From positions 392,001-456,000 of the forward strand of contig NW_027506878.1 of the NCBI RefSeq assembly GCF_052324685.1: a stretch of DNA of 64,000 nt, read 5' to 3'. The notes under the pieces were generated by a model. It saw only the letters and a list, made by a program, of their open reading frames with translations. It was not told the origin of the DNA and searched no databases. This DNA is from Brachyhypopomus gauderio (Eukaryota; Chordata; Actinopteri; Gymnotiformes; Hypopomidae). This document shows, piece by piece, positions 1 through 10,160 of the stretch. A program made the position numbers and the translations under genes. Position 1 is the first letter of the stretch, and the number at the start of each line of letters is the position of its first letter.

Positions 1-430
1 TGGCCCGTTGCTCTTTATACTGTACATGCTCCCTCTTGGCAATATAATTAGAAGGCATGGGCTCCAGTTTCACTGTTATGCAGATGATGTACAAATCTAT
101 ATCTGCACCAAACCATCTCATACTCTTCCTATAACTACACTGCTTGAATGCCTAACTGATGTTCAGGCCTGGATGAGTGATAACTTCCTAAGCGTAAACA
201 GCAAAAAATCAGAAGCCATGCTGATTTCCTCACCTGCGACTATCAGGAAGCTCAGTAACATCCCCTTCACTATACCGGGCTTTGTTGTCTCTTCCTCGGA
301 TCAGGTCCGCAACTTGGGTGTTACTTTTGACACAACACTGTCATTCGAGCCTCATATAAAAAATATTTGTAAATCTGCCTTCTACCACCTCAAGAGCATC
401 TCAAGAATCCGCCCATATCTTTCCTTATAA
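1..430 (+). mobile_element. L2/Maui-like LINE reverse transcriptase fragment
   Basis: The open frame from 8 to 430 encodes the end of a non-LTR reverse transcriptase palm. It contains the catalytic YADD motif (CYADDVQIYI) followed by the typical DVQAWMSDNFL and NLGVTFD segments of vertebrate L2/CR1-clade LINEs. The 5' part lies outside the window and the reading frame ends at 430 next to Harbinger-type sequence. It is a fragment, not an active element. The clade assignment rests on motif resemblance only. Confidence 0.8.
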
Positions 431-1517
431 CTTAACCCTGAACTCGGAGTTGTCTTACCCCGATCTGACATACTCGGCGGATCGGAGTTAAAGTAATCAG
501 GGTCGCTCAACTCTGAGTAGGTTGACCCAGACAGAAGCGCGTTCACGCGTAACTATGAAAGGCATTCTTAATGGAACGCAGATAAATAGGATTTATCATG
601 GACTTAAACGCAAAAATCAGCCGAACATCGTATTTCACACCACTGTAGCGTGAAGTATTAATGACTGCGTATGCAGAATATTTAGATATTATTAAATGTA
701 AATGTAATACTGCGGTAGCTGCTAGAGAAAGGCAGACAGCATGTCAAAAAATTGCCAACAGAATTAATGCGTGAGTGAAAATGATATTTTTATATTTAGC
801 AGAAGGGTGCGATTATATTATTATTTTCTCCACCTTTATAATACTGTATTGAGTTTTTAAATGTTTTTTTTATTGAACACTTACTAATTCCAGGTCTAAT
901 CTGAGTGGTGTGAAACACACATCAGATAAAAATGAAGTATAAGAATATTGTACAAAGTGGTATGGCTGTACATAACTATATCTTATTCTTAAAATATATT
1001 ATAAAATATATTTATTTACAGGAAAAATGAAATAATGAAACATAACAGTGAATTTGACTGTAATGTATATTAAAAGGTTACAGGGTGGATGGTGAGGTGG
1101 GTGGTGGTGCATGATTTAATGTGGAAAGCTGTGATTGCAGATGGAGTCTCTGACAACTCCACCATCTCTGTTGTCACCCACATGCATGTAAGGTTCCTCG
1201 TCTGTGGGCATGTCAGAGATGGTAGGCTGTCGCTCTTCCTGGATGGTTGCAATGTTGTGTAATACCACATATGCCATTATTATGTGGCACGCCCTATCAG
1301 GGGTTACTCTGAGCCCCTTCAGGCACTGGAACCTGGCCTCGAGGATTCCTAGGGTCATTTAAATTCCTGCCCTGGTTTTGCTGTGGGCCTGATTGTAGCG
1401 GGACTGTGGTCCAGGTGCAGGATCTGAATAGGGAGTCATAAGGTAGGCCTATAGGACAGGCAGGGATACCCTCTGTCTCCATGAAGGAGGCCGTCATGTC
1501 CTATAATCACACTAGGG

Positions 1518-1878
1518 CAGGGGTGGCCAACCCGTCATAGACCAAGAGCCACTTTTCTTACTGTGTTACGGCAAAGAGCCACATCGTACATGGGCGAGTG
1601 TAGATTGTGGAGCGGGGGGGGGGGGGGGGGGGGGCGGCGGGGGGGGGGGGGGGCAAGTGTAAATTATTAGCTGTGAAGACAGTCAAATGCGTGTTTTCCA
1701 CTACGCCGGTTTTAAAAGTATTAGCGGCTCGCTAGGCTTGTAAACTAACCGCGCACCACGAAAATGTAGCAGTGTGTCGCCCCGTTTGTGCAGGTGAGCC
1801 TGCGGACCGGCTGGGGAGCCGCATGAAACCAGGCAAAGAGCCGCATGCGGCTCGCGAGACGCGGGTTGGCCACCCCTG
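1518..1878. mobile_element. hAT MITE with perfect 8-bp target duplication
   Basis: The terminal inverted repeats are CAGGGGTGGCCAACCCG and its complement. The flanking 8-bp duplication CACTAGGG is identical at 1510-1517 and 1879-1886. A long poly-G tract lies at about 1614-1652. The element carries no coding sequence. A related copy lies at 43832-44946. Confidence 0.92.
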
Positions 1879-2149
1879 CACTAGGGTTTGCAATGATTTA
1901 ACTATTACACTGCATGTGAACAACTAGCAAAACTACCGCAGGCCTACTCTGTTCAGATTTGTTGTACAGTGTGGAATCATACACGGATCCTGGCCATCTG
2001 GCTTCAACATTTGTGACGAGGTGGGAAGCATCACATATGATCTTGATGGGAAGAACGGTCAGTTACAATAGCTACGTTATTTTTGTTACCATTAAAGATA
2101 AGTATTCATTAAGGATTATAAAGGTTAGTACCTGTACATTAATGCTATG

Positions 2150-2665
2150 TGTAACGTTGCATGCGCAACGGAGCAAGGAGACGGACACAATCGCTGAGAT
2201 GAGCGAGATTTAATACGGGGAATACCAAAAGCAGAGTTAAACGGACAGGCATGGGTCAAACCGGGAGGGCAGCCAGAACAAGAAAGGATAACGGGCATAA
2301 TCAGACAGGGAACTAAACCAACGGGGAAACACAGAACAGGCAGACGAACACGGATGACGGTAAACACTAAGCGAACTCACAGCGGGACCAAACAGCGAAC
2401 AGGGAAGCACAACCAACAGCATGAACAACTGGATAGACAAAGCACAAGGCACGAAGTTGACAAAATCACGGATCACACGACTGGGGAATGACGGGACTTT
2501 ATACATAGAAACTAACTAGGGACAGGTGATGGCAATGACACTGGGCGTGGTAACAAACAAGGAAACACGAAGACAAACGAGCAGGGCGGGACAAACAGGC
2601 AGGGAACACGGACATGAGGGAACCCAGAGTGACAGCTACGAGAGGGGGCGTTGCCCTACGTGACA
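2150..2665 (-). repeat. 3' LTR of the family 2 element
   Basis: This is the second 516-bp direct repeat, preceded on the minus strand by a polypurine run. It differs from the 5' LTR only within a 12-bp stretch near its end. It reads into the end of the internal proline-rich frame. Confidence 0.9.
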
Positions 2666-4852
2666 GAACCCCCCCTCAAAGCGTGCCACTCCGGGGCACG
2701 CAAGGGCAGACAGGACAGGGACAGCGGACACAGGACAGACCGGAGGGACAGGACCAGACAAAATAGGACGGGGGACCTGGGACACGGCAGGGACTGGAGA
2801 CAGGGAGACAGGCCAAGAGCTGGGCCGGGACACGGCATGACACGGGACACAGGGGGGCAGGACAGGGCCAGGGCGAGGCACAGGAGCAGGACTGGACCGG
2901 ACAGGACTGGGGACAGACACTGGAGCGGGGCCAGGGGACAGGGCAGAGGTAAACACTGAGGCAAACACGGCTTGGACGATGGTGACGGGGACAGGAACAA
3001 GGTGGGTAACAACTTGGGGAACAGACACGGGGACCGGGACAGAGACGACACCACAGGAAACAGACACAGGAACAGGAACATGGACACGAACAGACACAAC
3101 CACGGGGACAGGGACCAAAACAAAACCAGGGACGGGACCAGGGAGCAAGGGGAACACGGGCAACGGAACATAGGAGGTACATGGCGGAGCAGGGGGAACA
3201 CAAAGTCCATGCCCAACAGGGGGCAGCACAGTCTCTTGGGGCACAGGCGCGGCCGGGCGGCGGGCAGCGGGCACAGGCGCGGCCGGGCGGCGGGCAGCGG
3301 GCACAGGCGCGGCCGGGCGGCGGGCAGCGGGCACAGGCGCGGCCGGGCGGCGGGCAGCGGGCACAGGCGCGGCCGGGCGGCGGGCAGCGGGCACAGGCGC
3401 AGCCGGGCGGCGGGCAGCGGGCACAGGCGGAGCCGGGCGGCGGGCAGCGGGCACAGGCGGAGCCGGGCGGCGGGCAGCGGGCACAGGCAGGGTCCGCTGG
3501 CGGGCAGCGGGAACAGGCAGGGTCCGCTGGCGGGCAGCGGGAACAGGCAGGGTCCGCTGGCGGGCAGCGGGAACAGGCAGGGTCCGCTGGCGGGCAGCGG
3601 GAACAGGCAGGGTCCGCTGGCGGGCAGCGGGAACAGGAACCGGCGTGGACGACCCCTCCTGGGTCGCGGGGACAGGAACCGGCGTGGACGACCCCTCCTG
3701 GGTCGCGGGGACAGGAACCGGCGTGGACGACCCCTCCTGGGTCGCGGGGACAGGAACCGGCGTGGACGACCTCTCCTGGGTCGCGGGGTCAGGAACAGGC
3801 ACGGACTGCCGACGGGCAGCAGGGACAGGAACCGGCGTGGACGACCTCTCCTGGGTCGCAGGGACAGGAACCGGCGTGGACGACCTCTCCTGGGTTGCGG
3901 GGACAGGAACAGGCACGAACTGCCTACGGGCAGCGGGGACAGGAATCCGAGGTGAGGAGATGCACTCGGGGGGCGGAGCCACCAAGCCGACGTTCTCGGG
4001 GGGCGGAACCGCCATGCTGACGTCCTCGGGGGGCGGAACCGCCAAGCCGACGTCCTCGGGGGGCGGAACCGCCAAGCCGACGTCCTCGGGGGGCGGAACC
4101 GCCAAGCCGACGTCCTCGGGGGGCGGAACCGCCAAGCCGACGTCCTCGGGGGGCGGAACCGCCAAGCCGACGTCCTCGGGGGGCGGAACCGCCAAGCCGA
4201 CGTCCTCGGGGGGCGGAGCCACTATACTGACGTCATCGGGGGGCGTGTCCGCCAAGCCGACGTCCTCGGGGGGCGGAGCCACCATACTGACGTCATCGGG
4301 GGGCGTGTCCGCCAAGCCGACGTCCTCGGGGGGCGGAGCCACTATACCGACGTCATCGGGGGGCGTGTCCGCCAAGCCGACGTGGCTTGTACTCCCCCCC
4401 AAAAAATACTTGGGGGTGTCGTGATGTATAGCTGGCGGGGTCAGCGGCGGTAGGTCCTCCTCCTCAGGGTCCTGGGTGAGCCTGGAAGAATACACAGACA
4501 CAGAAGCCCCTCGGCGGCTCTCTCTGCGACGGCTCCGCCTCCTCTGAGGCGTCGGGAGCTCGCAGACGCCATCGAGAGCCAACCGAGGGTTAAGCAAATG
4601 CCAGTCTGTGCACTCAATCCGTCTGCCTGCGACTTGTACTATAGGTTTCTCCTCCCTATAGTGATCAAGCCGGGCAGACACGTAGCGCTCAACAGGAGTC
4701 TCGACGCGAAAGCCAGTCGAAACCGAAAGTGACTGGGCTTTCGTTGGTGCGCGTCGAGACTTCCGTGTTCCCACAGCGCCAGGGGAATTTCTGTCTCTGG
4801 TTCGTTCACGCTGCGATATCGGAGAGTTGACCTGGACCGAACCAGTCAACAT
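2636..4852 (-). CDS. Proline-rich decapeptide-repeat protein of the LTR element
   Basis: The frame is open for 738 codons from an ATG at 4852 across the whole interior and ends inside the 3' LTR. It could also start upstream in the 5' LTR at 5137. The first ~130 residues are basic and non-repetitive. They are followed by blocks of 10-residue repeats: VPPPEDVGLA-type units, then VPVPATQERSSTP-type units, then VPAARRPAAP-type units. A long Pro/Val-rich tail follows. The DNA repeats are 30-bp units, so copy number can change without a frameshift. No retroviral-type domain, zinc knuckle or protease motif is visible. The frame may be a gag relic, a structural protein or a by-product of repeat expansion. 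Open frames on the opposite strand are shadows of the same repeats. Confidence 0.4.
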   Translation of the reverse strand: MLTGSVQVNSPISQRERTRDRNSPGAVGTRKSRRAPTKAQSLSVSTGFRVETPVERYVSARLDHYREEKPIVQVAGRRIECTDWHLLNPRLALDGVCELPTPQRRRSRRRESRRGASVSVYSSRLTQDPEEEDLPPLTPPAIHHDTPKYFLGGSTSHVGLADTPPDDVGIVAPPPEDVGLADTPPDDVSMVAPPPEDVGLADTPPDDVSIVAPPPEDVGLAVPPPEDVGLAVPPPEDVGLAVPPPEDVGLAVPPPEDVGLAVPPPEDVGLAVPPPEDVSMAVPPPENVGLVAPPPECISSPRIPVPAARRQFVPVPVPATQERSSTPVPVPATQERSSTPVPVPAARRQSVPVPDPATQERSSTPVPVPATQEGSSTPVPVPATQEGSSTPVPVPATQEGSSTPVPVPAARQRTLPVPAARQRTLPVPAARQRTLPVPAARQRTLPVPAARQRTLPVPAARRPAPPVPAARRPAPPVPAARRPAAPVPAARRPAAPVPAARRPAAPVPAARRPAAPVPAARRPAAPVPAARRPAAPVPQETVLPPVGHGLCVPPAPPCTSYVPLPVFPLLPGPVPGFVLVPVPVVVSVRVHVPVPVSVSCGVVSVPVPVSVPQVVTHLVPVPVTIVQAVFASVFTSALSPGPAPVSVPSPVRSSPAPVPRPGPVLPPCVPCHAVSRPSSWPVSLSPVPAVSQVPRPILSGPVPPVCPVSAVPVLSALACPGVARFEGGFCHVGQRPLS
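3241..3630. repeat. 30-bp minisatellite blocks inside the LTR element
   Basis: Eight GC-rich 30-bp units (3241-3480) are followed by five units of a related 30-bp sequence (3481-3630), back to back and without spacers. They encode the VPAARRPAAP and VPAARQRTLP decapeptides on the minus strand. Confidence 0.9.
3631..4390. repeat. Second minisatellite region: 39-bp and 30-bp units
   Basis: About seven 39-bp-type units, mixed with variant units, occupy 3631-3950. About fourteen 30-bp units beginning CGTCCTCGGGGGGCGGA occupy 3960-4390. The last six alternate between two subtypes, a higher-order repeat of 60 bp. All lengths are multiples of three. Confidence 0.85.
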
Positions 4853-4907
4853 CTCATCACCGCGATTAAACTCACCAGAGTCTCGCTCCCTCGCTGTGTC
4901 CTTGTAA

Positions 4908-4918
4908 GATCCGTGATT
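4908..4918 (-). other. Putative self-primer binding site, family 2
   Basis: The minus-strand sequence AATCACGGATC starts one base after the 5' LTR. It is the exact complement of GATCCGTGATT at 5244-5234, the predicted 5' end of the element's RNA about 29 nt after its TATA box. This matches the self-priming layout of Tf1/sushi-type Ty3 elements. No complement to a tRNA 3' end (TGG start) is seen there. Confidence 0.65.
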
Positions 4919-4919
4919 A

Positions 4920-5435
4920 TGTAACGTTGCGGGAGCAACGGAGCAAGGAGACGGACACAATCGCTGAGATGAGCGAGATTTAATACGGGGAATACCAAAA
5001 GCAGAGTTAAACGGACAGGCATGGGTCAAACCGGGAGGGCAGCCAGAACAAGAAAGGATAACGGGCATAATCAGACAGGGAACTAAACCAACGGGGAAAC
5101 ACAGAACAGGCAGACGAACACGGATGACGGTAAACACTAAGCGAACTCACAGCGGGACCAAACAGCGAACAGGGAAGCACAACCAACAGCATGAACAACT
5201 GGATAGACAAAGCACAAGGCACGAAGTTGACAAAATCACGGATCACACGACTGGGGAATGACGGGACTTTATACATAGAAACTAACTAGGGACAGGTGAT
5301 GGCAATGACACTGGGCGTGGTAACAAACAAGGAAACACGAAGACAAACGAGCAGGGCGGGACAAACAGGCAGGGAACACGGACATGAGGGAACCCAGAGT
5401 GACAGCTACGAGAGGGGGCGTTGCCCTACGTGACA
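4920..5435 (-). repeat. 5' LTR of the family 2 element
   Basis: On the minus strand it contains TATAAAG at 5273-5267. The predicted RNA start is about 29 nt downstream at 5244 (GATCCGTGATT). It is almost identical to the 3' LTR at 2150-2665. Confidence 0.9.
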
Positions 5436-6241
5436 CTATGGATGAATTTTCATGTTCTAATGGTGCTGGAATAGGTAGCATATATAGGTTCCATCAATAC
5501 AGCCAATCACTCTGAAATCCTTAAAATGTAAATAGAATGAAGTTCGTTATATATTGCCTCTCCTTTGCTTAATTTCTTTATTGTCTGTGTGAATTAAAGA
5601 CAAACCAATGATGCTGTGGAATTCCTCTTTGATGTCCATAACTGGCTTAAGCCCAGGAAACACCACAAAACCGGGCACTAGTCATTTTAATGCCGGACAT
5701 AGTTTTCAGTCAGACCGACATACAGTAGCTTTGCTGACAGATTCCGCATCTCCTACACTATAAAGAAAACTTCCACTAGCAAAAAACGAAGACCGATATA
5801 TAACAATCTGGAGAGAATTTAGGGCTGATCCGCGATGTGTAATATTTGAAATGTTATTATAATAATAAAGTTATTGATGTAAGTAATGGATTGTGCTGAA
5901 AACGATAACGTTCATTAAAAAAATAATCCGAAAATGATAGTAGGCCTATGTCTATTCGGGGTTTTAAGGCGTTCCCGACGAAGAACTCAGCGAATAAACT
6001 GAGTTTCAATATCCACATGATCTTCGAGGAAAGGACACGTCATGATGACGTGTTTGTAACTCTGGGTCAGGTCCAAGTTAACCTGCCAGCGAGCAGGTTA
6101 GCTTCAGAACATAAGTTGCTATAGTAACTGACTCCGGTTCTCTCTAAGCTCGGTTTCTGGAACAGAAAACCTCGAGATTCCGTGAACTCTGAGTTAACTT
6201 ACCCGGGTTTTCTCGCTTAACCCGCTACTTGGAACACCCCC

Positions 6242-6419
6242 CAGAGGTGTCAATTCCAGGTTCAGAAAGTAAAAGTCCTCAACAGGATTTTGCTCAGGCT
6301 TCCTGGATTGTGTTGATTCCACTAATTTTACCTGGATTACACTTATTAGAAAGTCTAGCAAGCTTGAGCAATATCCTGGTGAGGACTTTTACTTTCTGAA
6401 CCTGGAATTGACACCTCTG
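6242..6419. mobile_element. Palindromic MITE, copy 1 of 3
   Basis: The arms are complementary from CAGAGGTGTCAATTCCAGG to the matching right end. A short non-palindromic centre carries TTCCTGGATTGTGTTGATTC. The whole single strand could fold into one hairpin of about 178 nt. Relatives lie at 24036-24211 and 47408-47585. It resembles the Angel-type short inverted-repeat elements of fish. Confidence 0.8.
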
Positions 6420-6439
6420 ACGTAGACACACCCAGAAGG

Positions 6440-7440
6440 AGGGGTCAGGGGCTGTCCAGTGACAGAATTTAAATATTTGTTAAAAGTTTGTTTTAGAAAA
6501 TATCAGACATTAACTTCATTGACTTTAGTCAGACATTGACTAATGACATCCCCAGTCGAGGTCAGCAGATCCCCAGCCCCACTGTATACAGTGTTGGTCG
6601 GAAACTGCTTTCCCCTCCTTTTGCTTGACAGTTTTCTAGAATCTTTTCGGAGCCAGTTGAAAGTTGCTTCGGTCTCACCGAACTCTTCCCACACCCGAGT
6701 TTTTGCATCTGCGACAGCCAAAGCCGCAATCTGTCCGCTTGGCCCTCCTGTACCCGTCTGCTTCCTCCAGTCCCACAAGTCAACCAGGCCCAATGGGACT
6801 CTTTCTTCAGCATGACGGCCTCCCTTACCCGAGGTGTCCACCACCAGAATCGGGGATTGCTGCCACGCCAGGCTCTGACAACCCTGCGGCCACATCTCCG
6901 GTCTGCCGCATTGACAATGGAGGCACGGTACAAAGCCCACTTGGACTCAATGTCAACAGCCTCCCTCGGGATGCGGTCAAAGCTCTGCCGGATGTGGGAG
7001 TTAAAGACCTTTCTGACAGGTTCTTCTGCCAGAAGTTCCCAGCAAACCCTCATGATACGTTTGGGTCTGCCAGGTCTGTCCGGCATCCTCACCCGCCATC
7101 CGCTCCAACTCACCACTAGGTGGTGATCGGTTGACAGCTCAGCTCCTCTCTTTACCTGAGTGTCTAACACACACAGTTGCAAGTCCAACGACACGATTAC
7201 AAAACTGATTATCGAACTTTGACCTAAGGTGTCCTGGTGCCATGTTCACTTAGCACAGAAGTCTAATAACAGAACCATCGGGTTCAGATCGGAGAGGCCA
7301 TTCCTTCCAGGTTCCACGTGTGCATTGAAGTCCCCCAGGAGAACAATTGAACAATGGAAGGTGATATTGGCACCTTTCAGTATCCCCTCCAAGGACTCCA
7401 AGAAGCTCACCAAGGAGCCCCTCCCCCAGGACTGGATCCA
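6440..7440 (-). mobile_element. Rex3-like (RTE clade) LINE fragment
   Basis: Minus-strand frames between 6503 and 7194 encode the linker between endonuclease and reverse transcriptase typical of fish Rex3/RTE elements, including STDHHLVVSW, RPGRPKRIMRVCWE and WWTPRVREAV. Sequence at 7250-7350 matches the endonuclease motif GDFNAHVEPGRNGLSDLNP in broken form. Frame changes show it is inactive. Confidence 0.75.
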
Positions 7441-7726
7441 GGGTGATAATAATATTATTATTGCCTTATATCTACAGCCCTTCTGTGCTCTTTGTCCAAC
7501 AGTACCATATCTAGGTGAGTATCCATAACCATTTTGTCAGTGTTCATTTATTTGTTTATTTACTTATTTGTCTAATGCTTAATTTTGCTGCATGAACAGT
7601 GCCATGTTTTGGGCTTTCCCATATAAACATATAAGCTATATGCTGAACGACAAATAAGATATTTAACACAAAACAAAATAAAAGTGAAAAGAGTAAACGT
7701 AGACCTATTAATTCATTTATCAACAT

Positions 7727-7732
7727 TTTATT
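7727..7732 (-). terminator. Insulin copy 1 polyadenylation signal
   Basis: AATAAA on the minus strand about 165 bp after the stop codon. The same hexamer and flanks recur at 43326-43331 in unit 3. Confidence 0.7.
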
Positions 7733-7799
7733 TTCTATGAAAAAAAGGACAAAATCAAATCCAACCAATTCCGTGTGCGCTGCAGCTCTGGGCTGATGG

Positions 7800-7892
7800 A
7801 GGTGCGTGCTGGAGGCGCGGTCAACGGAGGCGTAGCTGGAGGCGCGGTCAACAGAGGCGTAGCTGGTGGTGCGGTCGACGAAGACGTAGCTG
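7800..7892. repeat. 27-bp minisatellite in the insulin 3'UTR
   Basis: About three tandem units built around GGCGTAGCTGGNGGYGCGGT lie just after the stop codon. Unit 3 has about four copies (43415-43520), and a remnant sits at 22545-22600 in unit 2. Copy number differs between paralogs. Confidence 0.75.
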
Positions 7893-7897
7893 ATTCT

Positions 7898-8405
7898 CTA
7901 GTTGCAGTAGTTCTGCAGGTCAAAGATGCTGCAGGGTTTGTGGCAGCACTGCTCCACGATGCCCCTCTTCACCAGCTCCACGTGCTCTTTATACGGGAAC
8001 TCGGCCATCTCGCCCTCCTGTCCAGCCTTGGAGGGGAGGAAACCTGCAGGACGTCATGACACTTCAGAGATGAAGCAGTCAAATCCGTCTGTCTCTTCCA
8101 CAAATGGAGTTCAATACAAAACTAAAGAAAATCTCTAATGTATCATCACAGATGTGCATACGTACTTATTTCTCTTCTGAACATTCTTGCATCCATTAAT
8201 TTGATATAGTTTCTGCATCTTCCTTACCCAGCAGTGGGTCCACTTCTCTCTTGGGGTTGTAAAAGAAGCCATTTGGGCCACAGACTAGATAGAGGGCGTC
8301 GACCAGGTGAGATCCGCACAGGTGTTGGGGGGCGGCAGCGTTGGCTTCTGCTGTGGACAACACCAGCAGAAGAAGGAAAGCACCAGCCTGGATCCACGCG
8401 GCCAT
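7898..8405 (-). CDS. ins: Preproinsulin, copy 1 (intact, canonical)
   Basis: Encodes the secreted pancreatic hormone insulin. Coding exon 2 is 8405-8228 (59 codons plus one base; donor CTGG|GTAAGG). Exon 3 is 8043-7898 (acceptor CTGCAG|GTTTCC). Intron 2 interrupts the C peptide after LLG, as in vertebrate insulins. The product is 107 aa, the usual fish length. Residues 1-21 form a signal peptide ([21 protein letters not shown]). The B chain contains [15 protein letters not shown] and [11 protein letters not shown] with a dibasic cleavage site. The C peptide ends VELVKR. The A chain is [14 protein letters not shown] followed by DLQNYCN. All six cysteines are present. The ATG lies three bases after the exon 2 acceptor. 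Two further copies lie downstream in the window with altered B chains; this one keeps the canonical receptor-binding residues. Confidence 0.97.
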
Positions 8406-8411
8406 GATCTG

Positions 8412-8470
8412 AGCCAGAGGGGTGGAGGGGCATAGAAGGGTGGAGGGGTGGAGGGGTTGGAGGGAGGGAA
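8412..8470. repeat. G-rich tract at the end of insulin intron 1
   Basis: The plus strand has repeated runs of three to four G (GGGTGGAGGGGTGGAGGGG). On the sense strand this is a long C-rich polypyrimidine tract directly before the exon 2 splice acceptor. Units 2 and 3 carry a longer version (24826-24910 and 45229-45313). Confidence 0.75.
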
Positions 8471-8827
8471 CACCATGCGGGTAAGAGAATGTTTTTTTCT
8501 GTAAAAAAATTCTATAATTATCATTGTTCATTGTGTATATTTTATTACTGGAAATAATATATTATAAGAGATACATTTTTTTTTACATTACATTACTTTT
8601 GAGAGCATTATGGAAAGTGATTGATATTTGGACATGGTTGCCCGCTAGGACAAACAATTTCAGAATAAAACCAATGTAGAAGTTTAAAACACAGGTAAAT
8701 GATACAGCTCATCTACAGTTCACCTACACCTGAACTACAGCCTAGAACAGGTGCTGGGTGGGCTACGGCGGTTCGCATTTCTCTTACCTGTGGACAGGAA
8801 CTGTGGAGATGCGAGGCACTGTCTTAC

Positions 8828-8890
8828 CTGCACTAGTAGACAGAGGAGTCGTGAAGAAGTGGTAAGAAGCTCTGAGAGGAGAGAAGCTTG
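8828..8890 (-). other. Insulin copy 1 non-coding 5'UTR exon
   Basis: A predicted 5'UTR exon runs from the start site (~8890) to a donor GCAG|GTAAGAC at 8828. A second good donor, ACAG|GTAAGAG at 8788, would give a longer exon. The intron ends at CTCAG|ATCATG (8409/8408). An untranslated first exon is the usual arrangement in vertebrate insulin genes. Confidence 0.65.
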
Positions 8891-8914
8891 GGGACGAGTG
8901 GAAGTCCTCCTGCA

Positions 8915-8922
8915 CCTTTATA
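8915..8922 (-). promoter_or_regulatory. Insulin copy 1 TATA box
   Basis: TATAAAGG on the minus strand lies about 25-30 bp before the predicted 5'UTR exon. The upstream block (8923-9060) is conserved in all three units. Confidence 0.75.
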
Positions 8923-10160
8923 CTTCCACAGCTAAGCGCCGTTTGCCCGTCTCAGCGGAAAAACTGGGGGTACTCCACTGCCGCTAAGTGGCTGTCCGAT
9001 CACGCACGCCACATTAGACACGCTGGGTGTTTGTCCAAGCTAATTCACTTTTCCACCTGGAGTTATTCAAGACTTCAGAGCAGTCTTCATTTATCCGTGA
9101 ACACGGATAATCAGAGCAATTATGGGGTGATCTGAGATCAGTTTGACACAAATATTTATAAAAGGGACAGAATGGAACTTAACCTGTATTTTTTTGACTG
9201 CAGATTAGGCGAGAATATAAAGCATTGTGTTAAAAGATGCTGATTTGCACAGTGTGTGATGCTGAGGTCAGCAGTAGGTGACAGATGGTGGCAGTAATCT
9301 GTAAACATCCTTCACTCCTAAACACTCCCATTTACGTGTGAGGTTACAGATGCTGAGTGTGTCATTGTGATTCCTGCATGTGTGAATGGTTGTTGGCCAA
9401 AGCTATTAGTGTGAATGGCTGTAAACTCACACTATCTGAGCATGTAAGAAAGCTGACAGAGGGTGACGGAATATAAAATGTATGCCATTGCAATACTGTG
9501 TTTAGCTGTAATGTCTCCGATGTAGGAGGAATCTGATACAAGTAAATCAAGAGTCATTTTTGTTATTAAAGCTCATTTCAAACAACTTTACCAAAGCTGT
9601 ACAAAATGCTGACCTACTAGATGAGACTAGATGAGGAATAGGAATTGGGGGTTTTATCTATCAGCAGCTGATAGAGAAACAGGATAGTAACAGGTGTGGG
9701 TCAAAACACTTTACAGTAACAAAACAGCATGGCAAACAATACCAGAAGTAATCCTAGTACATACAGTAGCAAACACAGTAATAGCCAGGAATAGGTGGGT
9801 TGAAACCAGTCATAAATTCTGATAATAACTACTCGCAACTTCAATCTACAAGGTGTTGACAAGATTTCATAAAGACTGAGCTACCAATAATAAACACTCA
9901 TGCTAATTAGTGATAAAGGACAGGTGTAAAGAACAGGGTGACAAACAAGATGAAGGTGCACAGAATTCCAGTGAGGCTGACCTCTGGTGGTCAGGGGCGG
10001 TATAACCTGAAGTGTCACGCAACACAAACACGGTAGACTGTAAAAGCATGGGCCACAATGACTAACTAATATCAACCTAACTCTTACAAATGTAGACCAG
10101 CAAATCACTAGTTCCCTTCTGATTACATAAGACATTTTTTTTTCTTTCTACATAAGCATG

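Larger units (their letters stand above)
2150..5435 (-). mobile_element. Young non-autonomous LTR retrotransposon (family 2)
   Basis: Two 516-bp LTRs (2150-2665 and 4920-5435) flank a 2.25-kb interior, with the 5-bp target duplication CTATG on both sides. The LTRs differ only in a few bases near 2162-2167 versus 4932-4937, so insertion was recent. On the minus strand the LTR begins TGTCACG and ends GTTACA. A G-rich polypurine tract (about 2666-2680) precedes the 3' LTR. The interior encodes no gag, protease, reverse transcriptase or integrase, only a repetitive proline-rich frame. It must depend on proteins from another element. Confidence 0.93.
1090..5640 (-). pseudogene. HARBI1-like transposase, split by two insertions
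   Basis: Read on the minus strand, a piece near 5440-5520 encodes IGCIDGTYI. After removal of the LTR element it continues at 2149-2132 with HSINVQ, a probable GT splice donor, then CDASHLVTNVEARWPGS and YDS (about 2030-1950). The C-terminal part at 1509-1090 includes LEARFQCLKGLRVTPDRAC and VVLHNIA, the conserved tail of PIF/Harbinger nucleases. The DDE nuclease would cut transposon ends. Frame breaks and insertions show it is dead. Confidence 0.75.
431..6238 (-). mobile_element. PIF/Harbinger DNA transposon with nested insertions
   Basis: Both ends carry the AACTCNGAGTT / TTAACCCG-rich terminal sequence common in fish Harbinger elements (about 431-560 and 6000-6238). Minus-strand pieces of a HARBI1-like nuclease lie between them. 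The element is interrupted by a hAT MITE at 1518-1878 and a complete LTR retrotransposon at 2150-5435. Exact ends and the 3-bp target duplication were not resolved by eye. Confidence 0.6.
7443..10160. repeat. Segmental duplication, unit 1 (insulin copy 1)
   Basis: The sequence from the ATTATTATTGCCTTATATC stretch (7452) through GAACAGTGCCATGTTTTGGG, the insulin gene and the sequence up to CATAAGCATG (10160) recurs in the same order and orientation in two further units. This unit is uninterrupted between GCTGCATGAA and the insulin 3' region, so it shows the ancestral state of that junction. No other gene is seen in 9000-10160. Confidence 0.85.

Noticed and set aside
3241..4390. CRISPR-like regular repeats
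   Set aside because: Units are contiguous with no unique spacers, GC-rich and in a vertebrate LTR element. This is a minisatellite.
2972..4424. Long plus-strand open frames (327, 279 and 259 codons) over the LTR interior
   Set aside because: They are shadows of stop-free 30-bp and 39-bp repeats and lie antisense to the element's LTR orientation.
7735..7923. Small Ala/Pro/Thr-rich frame after the insulin stop codon
   Set aside because: It is a shadow of the 27-bp 3'UTR minisatellite in another frame.
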